19,209 bases of DNA from assembly GCA_051745425.1 (NCBI GenBank), contig JBNJEB010000019.1, positions 1 through 19,209 on the forward strand. Direction: 5' to 3'. Numbering within the stretch: the stretch's first letter is position 1; the number at the start of each line of letters is the position of its first letter. Position numbers and translations under genes: made by a program. This DNA is from Halonatronomonas sp051745425 (lineage in GTDB: Bacteria > Bacillota > Halanaerobiia > Halanaerobiales > Halarsenatibacteraceae). Below the pieces are notes generated by a model. It was given only the letters and a program-made list of their open reading frames with translations, made no database searches and was not told where the DNA came from. Below, one piece after another: positions 1 through 7,845 of the stretch.

Positions 1-1
1 T

Positions 2-685
2 TATGAATTAAATTTGCCTCCTCAAGATAAGTTAGAAATATTATTAGCTGATTTAGGAATATTTAATAAAGAAAGAGGACTTGATTTTTCAATAAAGTCT
101 GAATTTCTTAAATCTAATAGTACAGGCAAGGCATATTTAAGGGGGCTATTTATTGGTGGGGGTTCTATTAATCATCCCAAAAGTGGTTATCATTTAGAAT
201 TTCGCTGTGAACATAATGCCCAAGCTAGAGATTTAATTAAATTACTTTCATTATTTAATGTTTTTGCTAAAATGGTTGATCATAAAGATAGATATATGGT
301 TTACTTAAAAGATTTTGAGAGTATAACTAAATTACTAAATTTGATTGGAGCCCAACAATCTCAATTAAAAATGGAAGATACCAAAATTTTAAGAGAAATA
401 AAAAATGATGTTAATCGAAAATTAAATTTTGAGACCGCAAATTTAGATAAGACAGTTGAAGCAGCTATGAGGCAAATAGAAGATATAGAGCTTATAGAGC
501 AGGAGATTGGTTTGATGAATCTAACTTCTTCTTTACAAGAAATTGCCCGTTTGCGTATGAATAATCCCTATGCCAGTATAAAGGAACTCGGGGAAAAGCT
601 CGACCCACCATTAAGTAAATCAGGAGTAAATCATCGTTTGCGGAGAATTCATAAAAAAGCAGAAAAAATTAGGGGGAATAATTAA
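2..685 (+). CDS. whiA: WhiA, DNA-binding regulator (3' part, 5' end outside window)
   Basis: The reading frame is open from the window edge, so about the first third of a normally ~310-residue protein is missing and roughly 227 residues are visible. The stretch with LRGLFIGGGSIN then YHLEF is the second half of the LAGLIDADG-homing-endonuclease-like fold typical of WhiA. The C-terminal part (ASIKELGEKL then SGVNHRLRRI) is its helix-turn-helix. WhiA is a conserved DNA-binding protein of Gram-positive-type bacteria linked to division and chromosome organisation, and in actinomycetes to sporulation. The homing-endonuclease fold is not catalytic in this family. The gene ends TAATG, so its stop overlaps the rpoN start by one base, which implies translational coupling. 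The family assignment is firm; the role in this organism is inferred. Confidence 0.93.
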   Translation, partial: YELNLPPQDKLEILLADLGIFNKERGLDFSIKSEFLKSNSTGKAYLRGLFIGGGSINHPKSGYHLEFRCEHNAQARDLIKLLSLFNVFAKMVDHKDRYMVYLKDFESITKLLNLIGAQQSQLKMEDTKILREIKNDVNRKLNFETANLDKTVEAAMRQIEDIELIEQEIGLMNLTSSLQEIARLRMNNPYASIKELGEKLDPPLSKSGVNHRLRRIHKKAEKIRGNN

Positions 686-2025
686 TGGATTTAAAGATGG
701 ATATAAATATTGAGCAACGCCAGGAATTAATTATGACCCCAAAGTTGCAGATGGCAATTAAATTATTACAATTTTCGAGCTTAGAACTTGAAGAATACCT
801 TGATGATGAACTATTGGAGAACCCTATTCTTGAAAAAGAAGATAAGAAGGAAGAATGGGAAGAAAGTCTTGAAAATTATTATAATACAAGAAATTTTAGA
901 AAATCTACTGGTTCAACTGAAGGGCAAGATAGAGATAGTTTTGAGACATATACTAATTATCGGCCTGGTTTAATGGAACATCTTGAAAACCAACTTTATG
1001 AAGTATTATTAGAATCAGAATTAGATTTAGGGAAGTATATCATTAGTAATTTAAATCAGGATGGGCTTTTAATTCCGTCAGTAGAAGAATTGTCTGAAGA
1101 GACAGGTGAAGATCCTGTATTAATTAATAAAGTATTAGAAAAAATTCAGCACCTTGATCCGATTGGGATAGCCTCCAGAACAATAAAAGAGGCCTTATTA
1201 ATCCAGCTTGAGACACTAGGAGAAGATAATGATTTAGCAATAAAAATAGTTACAGGCTGCTGGAATAAATTAAATGATCTTTCAATAAAAAAGTTAATGA
1301 AAAAATATAAAGCAAATGAAGAAGAAGTTTTATTTGCACTTGAAAAAATCAAGAATCTTCAACCCAGACCTGCTCTTTTATATTCTAATGAAGAATTAAA
1401 GACTGATTATTTAGAACCTGATATTTTAATTAAGAGAGATAATGGTGAGTATTATGCAGAATTAAATTCTTCTAATACTCCACTATTGTCAATTAATCCA
1501 AAATATTATAGATTAATGAAAAATACAAAAGACAATGAGACAAATGAATTTTTAGAGAAGAAATTCAAGGCTGCTATTTGGTTAATAAGGGCAATTGAGC
1601 ATAGAAGAATGACTTTATTAAAGATAAGTAATGTTTTAATTAATAGGCAAAAGAAGTTTCTGAATAAAGGAGTAAAACATCTTAAACCATTAACGATGCA
1701 GGAAGTAGCTAAAGAGATTGAAATGCATGAATCAACTGTTAGTAGAGCCAGTAATGATAAGTATATTCAGACCCCTCAAGGTTTATATAATATGAAGTTC
1801 TTTTTTGCAAGTGGGGTGGATAATCGGTCATCGGCCAGCATTAAAGCATTAATTACTGAATATATTAATAAAGAAAATAAAGATAAACCTTTAAGTGATA
1901 ATAAACTGGCTGAAGTTTTAGAAGAGAATGAGGGTATAAGTTTATCTAGAAGAACAATTGCTAAATATAGAAATAGTTTGGATATTCCTTCTTCAGTAGA
2001 GAGGAAAAAATGGAAACAATGTTAA
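685..2025 (+). CDS. rpoN: RNA polymerase sigma-54 factor
   Basis: This is a full-length sigma-54 of 446 residues. Residues 1-50 form the glutamine/leucine-rich region I (QRQELIMTPKLQMAIKLLQ, ending ENPILE) that contacts the bacterial enhancer-binding ATPase. An acidic linker follows, then the core-binding domain (about 95-240). The HTH sits near 337-376 (MHESTVSR then TPQGLYNMKFFF). The RpoN box is at 421-430, reading SRRTIAKYRN where ARRTVAKYR is usual. Sigma-54 directs polymerase to -24/-12 promoters and needs an activator ATPase; none is encoded in this window. The start is the ATG overlapping the whiA stop, preceded by AGGGGGA. A second in-frame ATG four codons later is less likely. The C-terminal tail after the RpoN box is slightly longer than usual (ends KKWKQC). 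Confidence 0.97.
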   Translation: MDLKMDINIEQRQELIMTPKLQMAIKLLQFSSLELEEYLDDELLENPILEKEDKKEEWEESLENYYNTRNFRKSTGSTEGQDRDSFETYTNYRPGLMEHLENQLYEVLLESELDLGKYIISNLNQDGLLIPSVEELSEETGEDPVLINKVLEKIQHLDPIGIASRTIKEALLIQLETLGEDNDLAIKIVTGCWNKLNDLSIKKLMKKYKANEEEVLFALEKIKNLQPRPALLYSNEELKTDYLEPDILIKRDNGEYYAELNSSNTPLLSINPKYYRLMKNTKDNETNEFLEKKFKAAIWLIRAIEHRRMTLLKISNVLINRQKKFLNKGVKHLKPLTMQEVAKEIEMHESTVSRASNDKYIQTPQGLYNMKFFFASGVDNRSSASIKALITEYINKENKDKPLSDNKLAEVLEENEGISLSRRTIAKYRNSLDIPSSVERKKWKQC

Positions 2026-2040
2026 AAGTCTAAACAATAC

Positions 2041-2069
2041 TTGCAAAATGAAAATTTATATACTATAAT
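2041..2069 (+). promoter_or_regulatory. Sigma-A-type promoter of the cggR-glycolytic operon
   Basis: A -35-like TTGCAA (2041-2046) and a perfect -10 TATAAT (2064-2069) are separated by exactly 17 bases. Transcription would start near 2076, upstream of the tandem-repeat operator. The promoter lies in the rpoN-cggR gap, so the glycolytic operon can be expressed independently of whiA-rpoN. Confidence 0.75.
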
Positions 2070-2104
2070 TAGGTCGAAGCTGAAATAAGATTTTTTTGTG
2101 CCAA

Positions 2105-2148
2105 CCGGGACAAATATGTTCAAGAAGGACAATTATGTTCCCGGGAGG
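2105..2148 (+). promoter_or_regulatory. CggR-type tandem operator downstream of the promoter
   Basis: Two near-identical direct repeats, GGGACAAATATGTTC (2107-2121) and AGGACAATTATGTTC (2126-2140), lie 19 bases apart. The first is preceded by C to give CGGGAC. This matches the architecture known for Bacillus CggR operators: two CGGGAC-N6-TGTC-like half sites between promoter and cggR, where the bound repressor blocks elongation. The site sits about 30-65 bases after the predicted transcription start, fitting the same mechanism. The outer arms CCGGGA (2105-2110) and TCCCGG (2139-2144) can also pair in RNA, and a T6 run follows at 2149-2154. Confidence 0.8.
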
Positions 2149-2185
2149 TTTTTTAAGTTTTTCTTACACCCAGGAGTGGTGAACT

Positions 2186-3205
2186 GTGGATTATCTTTTC
2201 AAGGTTCAAAAGAAAATAGTGCCTGAAGTTGTTGAACTGGCAGAAGTGCGATATTCAATTCTAAAAAAGATCTATCATGAGGAACCTATTGGTAGAAGAT
2301 CTTTATCTGAAGGGCTTAAATTAAGTGTTCGTCAGGTTCGTAATGAGCTAGAATTCCTTAATGAACAGGGTTTTATTAAGGTCAGCAGATCTGGAGTATC
2401 GTTAACTCAAGATGGCAAAAATTTTATAACTGAATTAGAGTTATATTTCACTGAAATTAAAGATTTTGCTAATCTTGAAGAAAAAGTAGAGGAAAAATTA
2501 AATATTAATGAAGTGTTGATAGTACCATGTAATCTAGAACATTCGAATCTGATTAAGGAAATTGGCAGAGTGGCTGCAAATTTTCTCCGAAGATTATTAA
2601 GAAAAGGAGATATAATAGCAATCACAGGCGGTTATACAATGGCCCAGGTAGCTGAAATGATGCCTTATTGTGAAGATGAATATTCAGAAACAGTTGTGAT
2701 TCCAGGCAGAGGGGGTCTTGGTGAAGAGGTAGATATTCAGGCTAATACAATTGCAGCTTCAATAGCTAAAAAAATTGGTGGAAAATACTATTTATTACAG
2801 GTACCTGATAATTTAAAGTTAGAAAATATTTCTATTATAAAAAATGAGCCTTCAATTCAGAAAACTCTAGATATACTTGGGAAAGCTAATATTCTTGTTC
2901 ATGGTGTTGGGAATGCAGCAGAGATGTCTGCTAGAAGAGATATGGACCAGTCGGAAATAGATGAAATCTTATCAAAGGGAGCTATTGGAGAAGCTTTTGG
3001 TTATTATTGTAACTTAGACGGTGAAATTGTTTATTCAACACCATCAATAGGTTTAAATCTAGAAGATGTTGAGAAAATTGGAACGGTAATAGCTGTAGCT
3101 GGTGGAGAGAAGAAAGCTGAAGCTATTAAATCAGTTATATCTCCTAAATATCAGGATGTCTTGATTACAGATGAGGAGACTGCAAGAAGGATAATATCCC
3201 TGTAA
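2186..3205 (+). CDS. cggR: Central glycolytic genes regulator CggR
   Basis: This is a 339-residue SorC/CggR-family repressor. Residues 1-85 form the winged helix (EPIGRRSLSEGL at 33-44 and SVRQVRNELEFL at 47-58). Residues about 95-339 are the phosphosugar-binding domain, with ITGGYTMAQVAEMM (146-159), the loop PGRGGLGEEV (173-182) and QANTIAASIA. In Bacillus subtilis the effector is fructose-1,6-bisphosphate, which releases the repressor from its operator; the same is inferred here. The GTG at 2186 is chosen because AGGAG at 2172-2176 lies 9 bases upstream; an in-frame GTG at 2177 abuts that site. It is the first gene of the operon it should repress, with its operator immediately upstream. 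Confidence 0.95.
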   Translation: MDYLFKVQKKIVPEVVELAEVRYSILKKIYHEEPIGRRSLSEGLKLSVRQVRNELEFLNEQGFIKVSRSGVSLTQDGKNFITELELYFTEIKDFANLEEKVEEKLNINEVLIVPCNLEHSNLIKEIGRVAANFLRRLLRKGDIIAITGGYTMAQVAEMMPYCEDEYSETVVIPGRGGLGEEVDIQANTIAASIAKKIGGKYYLLQVPDNLKLENISIIKNEPSIQKTLDILGKANILVHGVGNAAEMSARRDMDQSEIDEILSKGAIGEAFGYYCNLDGEIVYSTPSIGLNLEDVEKIGTVIAVAGGEKKAEAIKSVISPKYQDVLITDEETARRIISL

Positions 3206-3255
3206 CCAGGGGAATTATTAATAGGTTTTGTCAAAAATATCAGGAGGGTGATAAA

Positions 3256-4269
3256 ATGAGTGTAAAAGTAGCAATTAATGGTTTTGGAGCGATTGGGAGA
3301 AGAGTTTTAAGAAGTTCATATCAAAATGATGATGTTGATTTTGTAGCAGTTAATGATCTTATAGAACCTCAACAATTGGCCTATTTGCTTAAGCATGATA
3401 CTAATTATGGTAAATTAGATGCTGATGTTGACTATACTGATAATAGCATTATTGTTGATGGAAAAGAGATTAAAGTCTTTTCAGAAAAAGATCCTGCCCA
3501 GTTACCATGGGGTGATTTAGGTATCGAGGTAGTAATTGAATCTACTGGCTTCTTTACAGATGGCGAAGATGCCAAAAAGCATTTAGAAGCAGGTGCAAAG
3601 AAAGTGATTATTTCAGCACCGGCAACTAATGAAGACTTTACAACTGTACTTGGTGTTAATGATGATAAATATGATCCAGAGAAACATCATATTGTATCCA
3701 ATGCTTCCTGTACCACAAATGGACTGGCTCCAATCTGTAAAGTTCTTGATGATAAATTTGGTATTGAAAAAGGTCTTATGACAACAATTCATGCGTACAC
3801 TTCTTCACAGAATTTATTGGATGGTCCATATAGCTGGAAGAAGATAACAAGAGGAAGGTCTGCAGCTGAAAATATTGTTCCAACCACGACAGGAGCAGCT
3901 AAAGCCATTTCTGATGTAATGCCACAATTAGATGGTAAACTTGATGGCATGGCTGTTAGAGTTCCGACTCCAACAGGTTCATTAATTGACATGGTTGTTG
4001 ACCTTGAAAAAGATGTAACTGAAGAAGATATTCATCAGGCTATGAAAGAAGCATCTGAAGGAGAACTTAAAGGAATTCTAGGTTATACTGAAGATCCAAT
4101 AGTTTCAAGAGATATTTTTGGAGATTCACATTCCTCAATTTATGATCCACATCATACTAAAGTAATTGGTGGTAATCAAGTGAAGGTTTTAAGTTGGTAT
4201 GACAATGAATGGGGATATTCCAGCCGACTTGTAGATTTAGCAATATTTATGAAAGAAGCAGGTCTATAA
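3256..4269 (+). CDS. gap: Glyceraldehyde-3-phosphate dehydrogenase (NAD-type)
   Basis: This enzyme oxidises and phosphorylates glyceraldehyde-3-phosphate to 1,3-bisphosphoglycerate in the cytosol. It has 337 residues, the normal length. It shows the dinucleotide-binding start INGFGAIGRR (7-16), AVNDL (31-35, whose Asp is consistent with NAD preference), the catalytic motif SNASCTTNGLAP with Cys152, and His179 in TTIHAYTS. The phosphate-binding TTTGAAKA and RVPTPTGS motifs and the C-terminal WYDNEWGYS are also present. The S-loop is unusual: between LLD and ENIVP it reads GPYSWKKITRGRSAA, about two residues longer than the common PHKDLRRARAAA form. It follows cggR by 50 bases with a strong AGGAGGG site. 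A hairpin after its stop may let it be expressed more highly than the downstream genes. Confidence 0.97.
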   Translation: MSVKVAINGFGAIGRRVLRSSYQNDDVDFVAVNDLIEPQQLAYLLKHDTNYGKLDADVDYTDNSIIVDGKEIKVFSEKDPAQLPWGDLGIEVVIESTGFFTDGEDAKKHLEAGAKKVIISAPATNEDFTTVLGVNDDKYDPEKHHIVSNASCTTNGLAPICKVLDDKFGIEKGLMTTIHAYTSSQNLLDGPYSWKKITRGRSAAENIVPTTTGAAKAISDVMPQLDGKLDGMAVRVPTPTGSLIDMVVDLEKDVTEEDIHQAMKEASEGELKGILGYTEDPIVSRDIFGDSHSSIYDPHHTKVIGGNQVKVLSWYDNEWGYSSRLVDLAIFMKEAGL

Positions 4270-4284
4270 AATATAACTATTAAA

Positions 4285-4320
4285 TATAGCAGGTGGCTTT
4301 ATAATGAGTCGCCTGCTATA
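4285..4320 (+). promoter_or_regulatory. Intercistronic hairpin between gap and pgk
   Basis: A 14-base-pair stem (4285-4298 with 4307-4320, two G-U pairs) encloses an 8-base loop. It begins 16 bases after the gap stop codon. The bases that follow are A/T-rich, but there is no contiguous T-run, so it is not a classical intrinsic terminator. It could stabilise the 3' end of a cggR-gap transcript, mark a processing site, or act as a weak terminator that lowers expression of pgk onward. I cannot distinguish these from sequence. Confidence 0.7.
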
Positions 4321-4359
4321 ATATTATAAATTTCTATTTGCTTTTTGGAGGGATTATAG

Positions 4360-5547
4360 ATGAAAAAAACATTAAAAGATTATGATTTTAAAAATAAAAA
4401 AGTACTTGTTAGAGTTGATTTTAATGTTCCATTGGACGGAGAAAAAGTAACAGATGAGTCAAGAATTGAGGCGGCCTTACCGACTATTAAGTTTTTAATG
4501 AATGAGGATGCTAAAGTAATATTAATGTCTCATCTAGGTAGACCTGGCGGAAAGATTGATGAGCAATATAGGATGGATCCAGTTGCAGATAAACTGGCTG
4601 ATTTATTAGGCAAAGAAATTTATAAAACTGATGAGACTATAGGTAAAGAAGTTGAAAAAGCAATTGAAAAGATGAATGGCGGAGATGTACTTTTACTGGA
4701 GAATACAAGGTTTCATCCAGGTGAGAAAAAGAATGATTCAGAATATGCTAAAGCATTAGCAGGTTTAGCAGATGTATTTGTTAATGATGCTTTTGGGGCA
4801 GCTCATCGCGCCCATGCATCAACAACTGGTGTTGCTGAGTATCTTCCAGCGGTGGCTGGCTTTTTAATCCAGCGAGAGCTTGAAGCATTAGGAAGGGCAA
4901 CTGATAATCCTGAAAAGCCCTATACTGCCATAATTGGCGGCGCAAAGGTTTCAGATAAGATGGATGTTATTAAAAATATAATTTCCAAAGCAGATTATCT
5001 TCTTTTAGGTGGAGGGATTGCCAATACATTTTTGCTGGCAAAAGGTTTAGAAGTTGGAGATTCTCTTGTGGAAAAAGATAAAGTTGATTTAGCAAAAGAA
5101 ATTATGGATGAAGCAGCTGTTAAAGGAATTGAAGTGATTTTACCGGATGATGTAGTTATTGCCAGAGAATTTAAAGCAGATAGTGAATATAAAACTGTAG
5201 ATGTTGAAGATATTCCGAAAGACTGGCAGATCCTGGATAGTGGCGGACCTAAAACTTTGAAAAAATATAAAGAAATTATAAATAAATCTAAAACAGTTAC
5301 CTGGAATGGTCCTATTGGAGTCTTTGAAATGGATCAGTTTGCAAACGGGACTATGGAACTTGCAAAAGCACTTGCAGAAAGTGATGCATATTCAGTAGTA
5401 GGTGGCGGGGAATCTGCCGCAGCAATTAAAAAAGCAGGTGTGAAAAGTGATATATCTCATGTTTCCACTGGTGGTGGAGCGTCTCTTCAGTTCTTTGAGG
5501 GAAAACCATTACCAGGAATAGAAGCTTTGGATGACCTAAAGGAGTGA
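4360..5547 (+). CDS. pgk: Phosphoglycerate kinase
   Basis: This kinase transfers phosphate from 1,3-bisphosphoglycerate to ADP, the first ATP-yielding step of lower glycolysis. It has 395 residues, the usual monomeric length. The N-terminal domain carries VRVDFNVPL (17-25) and SHLGRPGG (57-64), then ENTRFHPGE and the VNDAFGAAHRAHAS signature. The C-terminal nucleotide-binding domain carries IGGAKVSDK, LLGGGIANTFL, the WNGPIGVFE loop and the terminal GGG motifs (GGGESAAA and STGGGASL). The start has GGAGGG about 8 bases upstream. tpiA follows after six bases. Confidence 0.98.
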   Translation: MKKTLKDYDFKNKKVLVRVDFNVPLDGEKVTDESRIEAALPTIKFLMNEDAKVILMSHLGRPGGKIDEQYRMDPVADKLADLLGKEIYKTDETIGKEVEKAIEKMNGGDVLLLENTRFHPGEKKNDSEYAKALAGLADVFVNDAFGAAHRAHASTTGVAEYLPAVAGFLIQRELEALGRATDNPEKPYTAIIGGAKVSDKMDVIKNIISKADYLLLGGGIANTFLLAKGLEVGDSLVEKDKVDLAKEIMDEAAVKGIEVILPDDVVIAREFKADSEYKTVDVEDIPKDWQILDSGGPKTLKKYKEIINKSKTVTWNGPIGVFEMDQFANGTMELAKALAESDAYSVVGGGESAAAIKKAGVKSDISHVSTGGGASLQFFEGKPLPGIEALDDLKE

Positions 5548-5553
5548 TAAATT

Positions 5554-6309
5554 ATGCGTAAACCTTTTATAGCTGGTAACTGGAAAATGAATAAAACACC
5601 TTCAGAAGCCAGAAAATTAGTGGAAAAGTTAAAAGAATTAACTGGAGATAGAACAGATGTAGATATGGCTGTCTGTCCCAATGATGTTTCATTGCAGAGT
5701 GTAGTTGAAGAATTAAAGGATTCTAATATTAAAGTTGGAGCCCAGAATATGCACTGGAAAGAATCAGGTGCATATACTGGAGAGACTGCTCCAGGAATGT
5801 TAGCTGATTTAGGAATAGATTATATTATCATTGGTCATTCAGAAAGAAGACAGATATTTAATGAAACAGATCAGGATGTAAATAGAAAAGTTAAATCTGC
5901 ATTACAATATGATTTAAAACCAATAATTTGTGTTGGCGAAACATTGGCTGAAAGAGAAGCTGGAAAAACTAAAGAAACTGTAACTTTTCAGGTTAAAGCA
6001 GCTTTAGCCGGGATTGATTCTGAGGATATAGAAAAAGTTACTATTGCTTATGAGCCTATCTGGGCAATTGGAACTGGAGAAAGTGCTTCAGCTGAACAGG
6101 CAGCAGATACAATTAAAAAAATTAGACAGATTATAGCTGAACTTGCTCCTGGAAAAGAAGCTGAAGTTAGGATTCAATATGGTGGAAGTGTTAAACCCCA
6201 CAATATAGAAGAATTTATATCCAAACCAGATATTGATGGGGCCCTTGTTGGTGGGGCCAGTCTAGAAGCTGAAAGTTTTGCAGGAGTGATAGATAATGCC
6301 AGCAAATAG
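5554..6309 (+). CDS. tpiA: Triosephosphate isomerase
   Basis: This enzyme interconverts dihydroxyacetone phosphate and glyceraldehyde-3-phosphate. It is a 251-residue TIM barrel with all catalytic residues visible: Lys11 in GNWKMN, His95 in IIIGHSERR and Glu167 in AYEPIWAIGTG, the last followed by the mobile loop 6. The phosphate-binding YGGSVKP and ALVGGASLE motifs are near the C terminus. AAGGAG at 5539-5544 precedes the ATG by 9 bases. The last 14 bases overlap the gpmI start, which indicates tight coupling. Confidence 0.98.
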   Translation: MRKPFIAGNWKMNKTPSEARKLVEKLKELTGDRTDVDMAVCPNDVSLQSVVEELKDSNIKVGAQNMHWKESGAYTGETAPGMLADLGIDYIIIGHSERRQIFNETDQDVNRKVKSALQYDLKPIICVGETLAEREAGKTKETVTFQVKAALAGIDSEDIEKVTIAYEPIWAIGTGESASAEQAADTIKKIRQIIAELAPGKEAEVRIQYGGSVKPHNIEEFISKPDIDGALVGGASLEAESFAGVIDNASK

Positions 6310-7834
6310 ACCTAAACCATTAGCTCTGGTTATTATGGATGGATATGGTATTGCTCCACGAGAAGATGGAGATGCAACAAGAGCTGCTAATACACCCTAT
6401 TTAGATAAACTATTTGAAAATAATCCGACCTCACAGTTAGGAGCTTCTGGAAAATCAGTAGGTCTGCCTGATGGTCAGATGGGAAATTCAGAAGTTGGTC
6501 ATTTAAATTTAGGCAGTGGCAGGATAATATATCAGGATTATACAAGAATAAATAAAGCTCTTGAAGATGATGAATTGATTAGTAATACAAAGATCAAAGA
6601 AGCTTTTGATCATGTGAAAACAAATGATTCTGCTCTCCATTTAATGGGATTGTTATCTGATGGAGGAGTTCATAGTCATATTAGACATCTTTTTGGGTTA
6701 CTTGATGCTGCAAAAAGGTCAGATATTGAAGAGGTCTATATTCATGCAATTTTAGATGGTAGAGATACACCACCTCAGAGTGCGGTTAAATATCTAGAAG
6801 AACTTGAAAATAAAATGGCTGAATTGGATATTGGAGAAATAGCAACAGTTAGTGGCAGATATTACACTATGGATAGAGATAATCGCTGGGAAAGAACTGA
6901 GCTTGCCTATAATGCTCTAGTTTTAGGTGAAGGCAAAAAGGCTGATTCTGCTGTACAGGCAGTAGAGGAATCATATGAAAAAGATGTTGACGATGAATTT
7001 TTAGTGCCTGTGGTTATTAATCCTGAGGGTAGAATAAAAGACAATGATTCAGTATTTGTTTTTAATTTCAGAGCTGATAGAGTTAGACAGATTACAAAAG
7101 CTTTAGCATTAGAAGAGTTTAGTGAATTTAAACGCCCTGAAGAGCATCCAGAAAACTTATATTATCTCTGTATGACAGAATATGATGAAGAATTCGACCT
7201 TCCGGTTGCCTTTGGACCACAGGAGATAAAAGATACTCTCGGTGAAGTTTTAAGTAGGGAAGGTTTAAAACAATTAAGAATTGCTGAAACAGAAAAATAT
7301 GCCCATGTAACTTTCTTTTTTAATGGAGGAGTAGAGGTTGCCAATCCAGGTGAAGATAGAGTTTTGATTCAGTCACCTCAGGAAGTTGCTACCTATGATC
7401 AAAAACCTGAAATGAGCGCAGAAGAAGTTACAGATAAATTACTTGAACTTCTTGATAAAGAAGATTATGATGTAATAATTCTAAACTATGCCAACTGTGA
7501 CATGGTTGGTCACTCAGGTGATTTTGATGCAGCGGTTAAAGCTGTTGAAGCTGTTGAAAAAGGTGTATCTAAAATTGTGCCAGCTATCCTTGAAAGAGGC
7601 GGGCAGGTATTATTAACAGCAGATCATGGTAACGCTGAGCAGATGAAAGAGGAAGATGGCAGTCCATTTACTGCTCATACAACGAATCCAGTACCTTTGA
7701 CTTATTTAGGTGGTCCAGCAGAGTCTAGTATTGAATCTGGAATTCTTGCTGACATTGCACCAACTATGCTTGATATTTTAGGCATTGAACAGCCTGAATC
7801 TATGACAGGCGAATCTTTAATTAATAATAATTAG
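6296..7834 (+). CDS. gpmI: Cofactor-independent phosphoglycerate mutase (iPGM)
   Basis: This mutase converts 3-phosphoglycerate to 2-phosphoglycerate without 2,3-bisphosphoglycerate, using two Mn2+ ions. It is 512 residues long, typical for the family. It belongs to the alkaline phosphatase superfamily. Visible motifs include MDGYG (14-18, metal ligand Asp15), MGNSEVGHLNLG with the phosphorylated Ser65, SDGGVHSH, LDGRDTPP, SGRYYTMDRDNRWER, FRADRVRQ, NCDMVGHSGD, TADHGNAEQM and AHTTNPVP. The chosen ATG lies inside the end of tpiA, with AGGAG at 6282-6286. No dPGM gene is seen in the window. Confidence 0.98.
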   Translation: MPANRPKPLALVIMDGYGIAPREDGDATRAANTPYLDKLFENNPTSQLGASGKSVGLPDGQMGNSEVGHLNLGSGRIIYQDYTRINKALEDDELISNTKIKEAFDHVKTNDSALHLMGLLSDGGVHSHIRHLFGLLDAAKRSDIEEVYIHAILDGRDTPPQSAVKYLEELENKMAELDIGEIATVSGRYYTMDRDNRWERTELAYNALVLGEGKKADSAVQAVEESYEKDVDDEFLVPVVINPEGRIKDNDSVFVFNFRADRVRQITKALALEEFSEFKRPEEHPENLYYLCMTEYDEEFDLPVAFGPQEIKDTLGEVLSREGLKQLRIAETEKYAHVTFFFNGGVEVANPGEDRVLIQSPQEVATYDQKPEMSAEEVTDKLLELLDKEDYDVIILNYANCDMVGHSGDFDAAVKAVEAVEKGVSKIVPAILERGGQVLLTADHGNAEQMKEEDGSPFTAHTTNPVPLTYLGGPAESSIESGILADIAPTMLDILGIEQPESMTGESLINNN

Positions 7835-7845
7835 GAGTGATATTG

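Noticed and set aside
2..685. WhiA fragment as a homing endonuclease
   Set aside because: The LAGLIDADG-like segment is fused to the WhiA C-terminal HTH and lacks an evident catalytic LAGLIDADG acid (the segment reads LRGLFIGGGS); the position before rpoN-cggR fits whiA.
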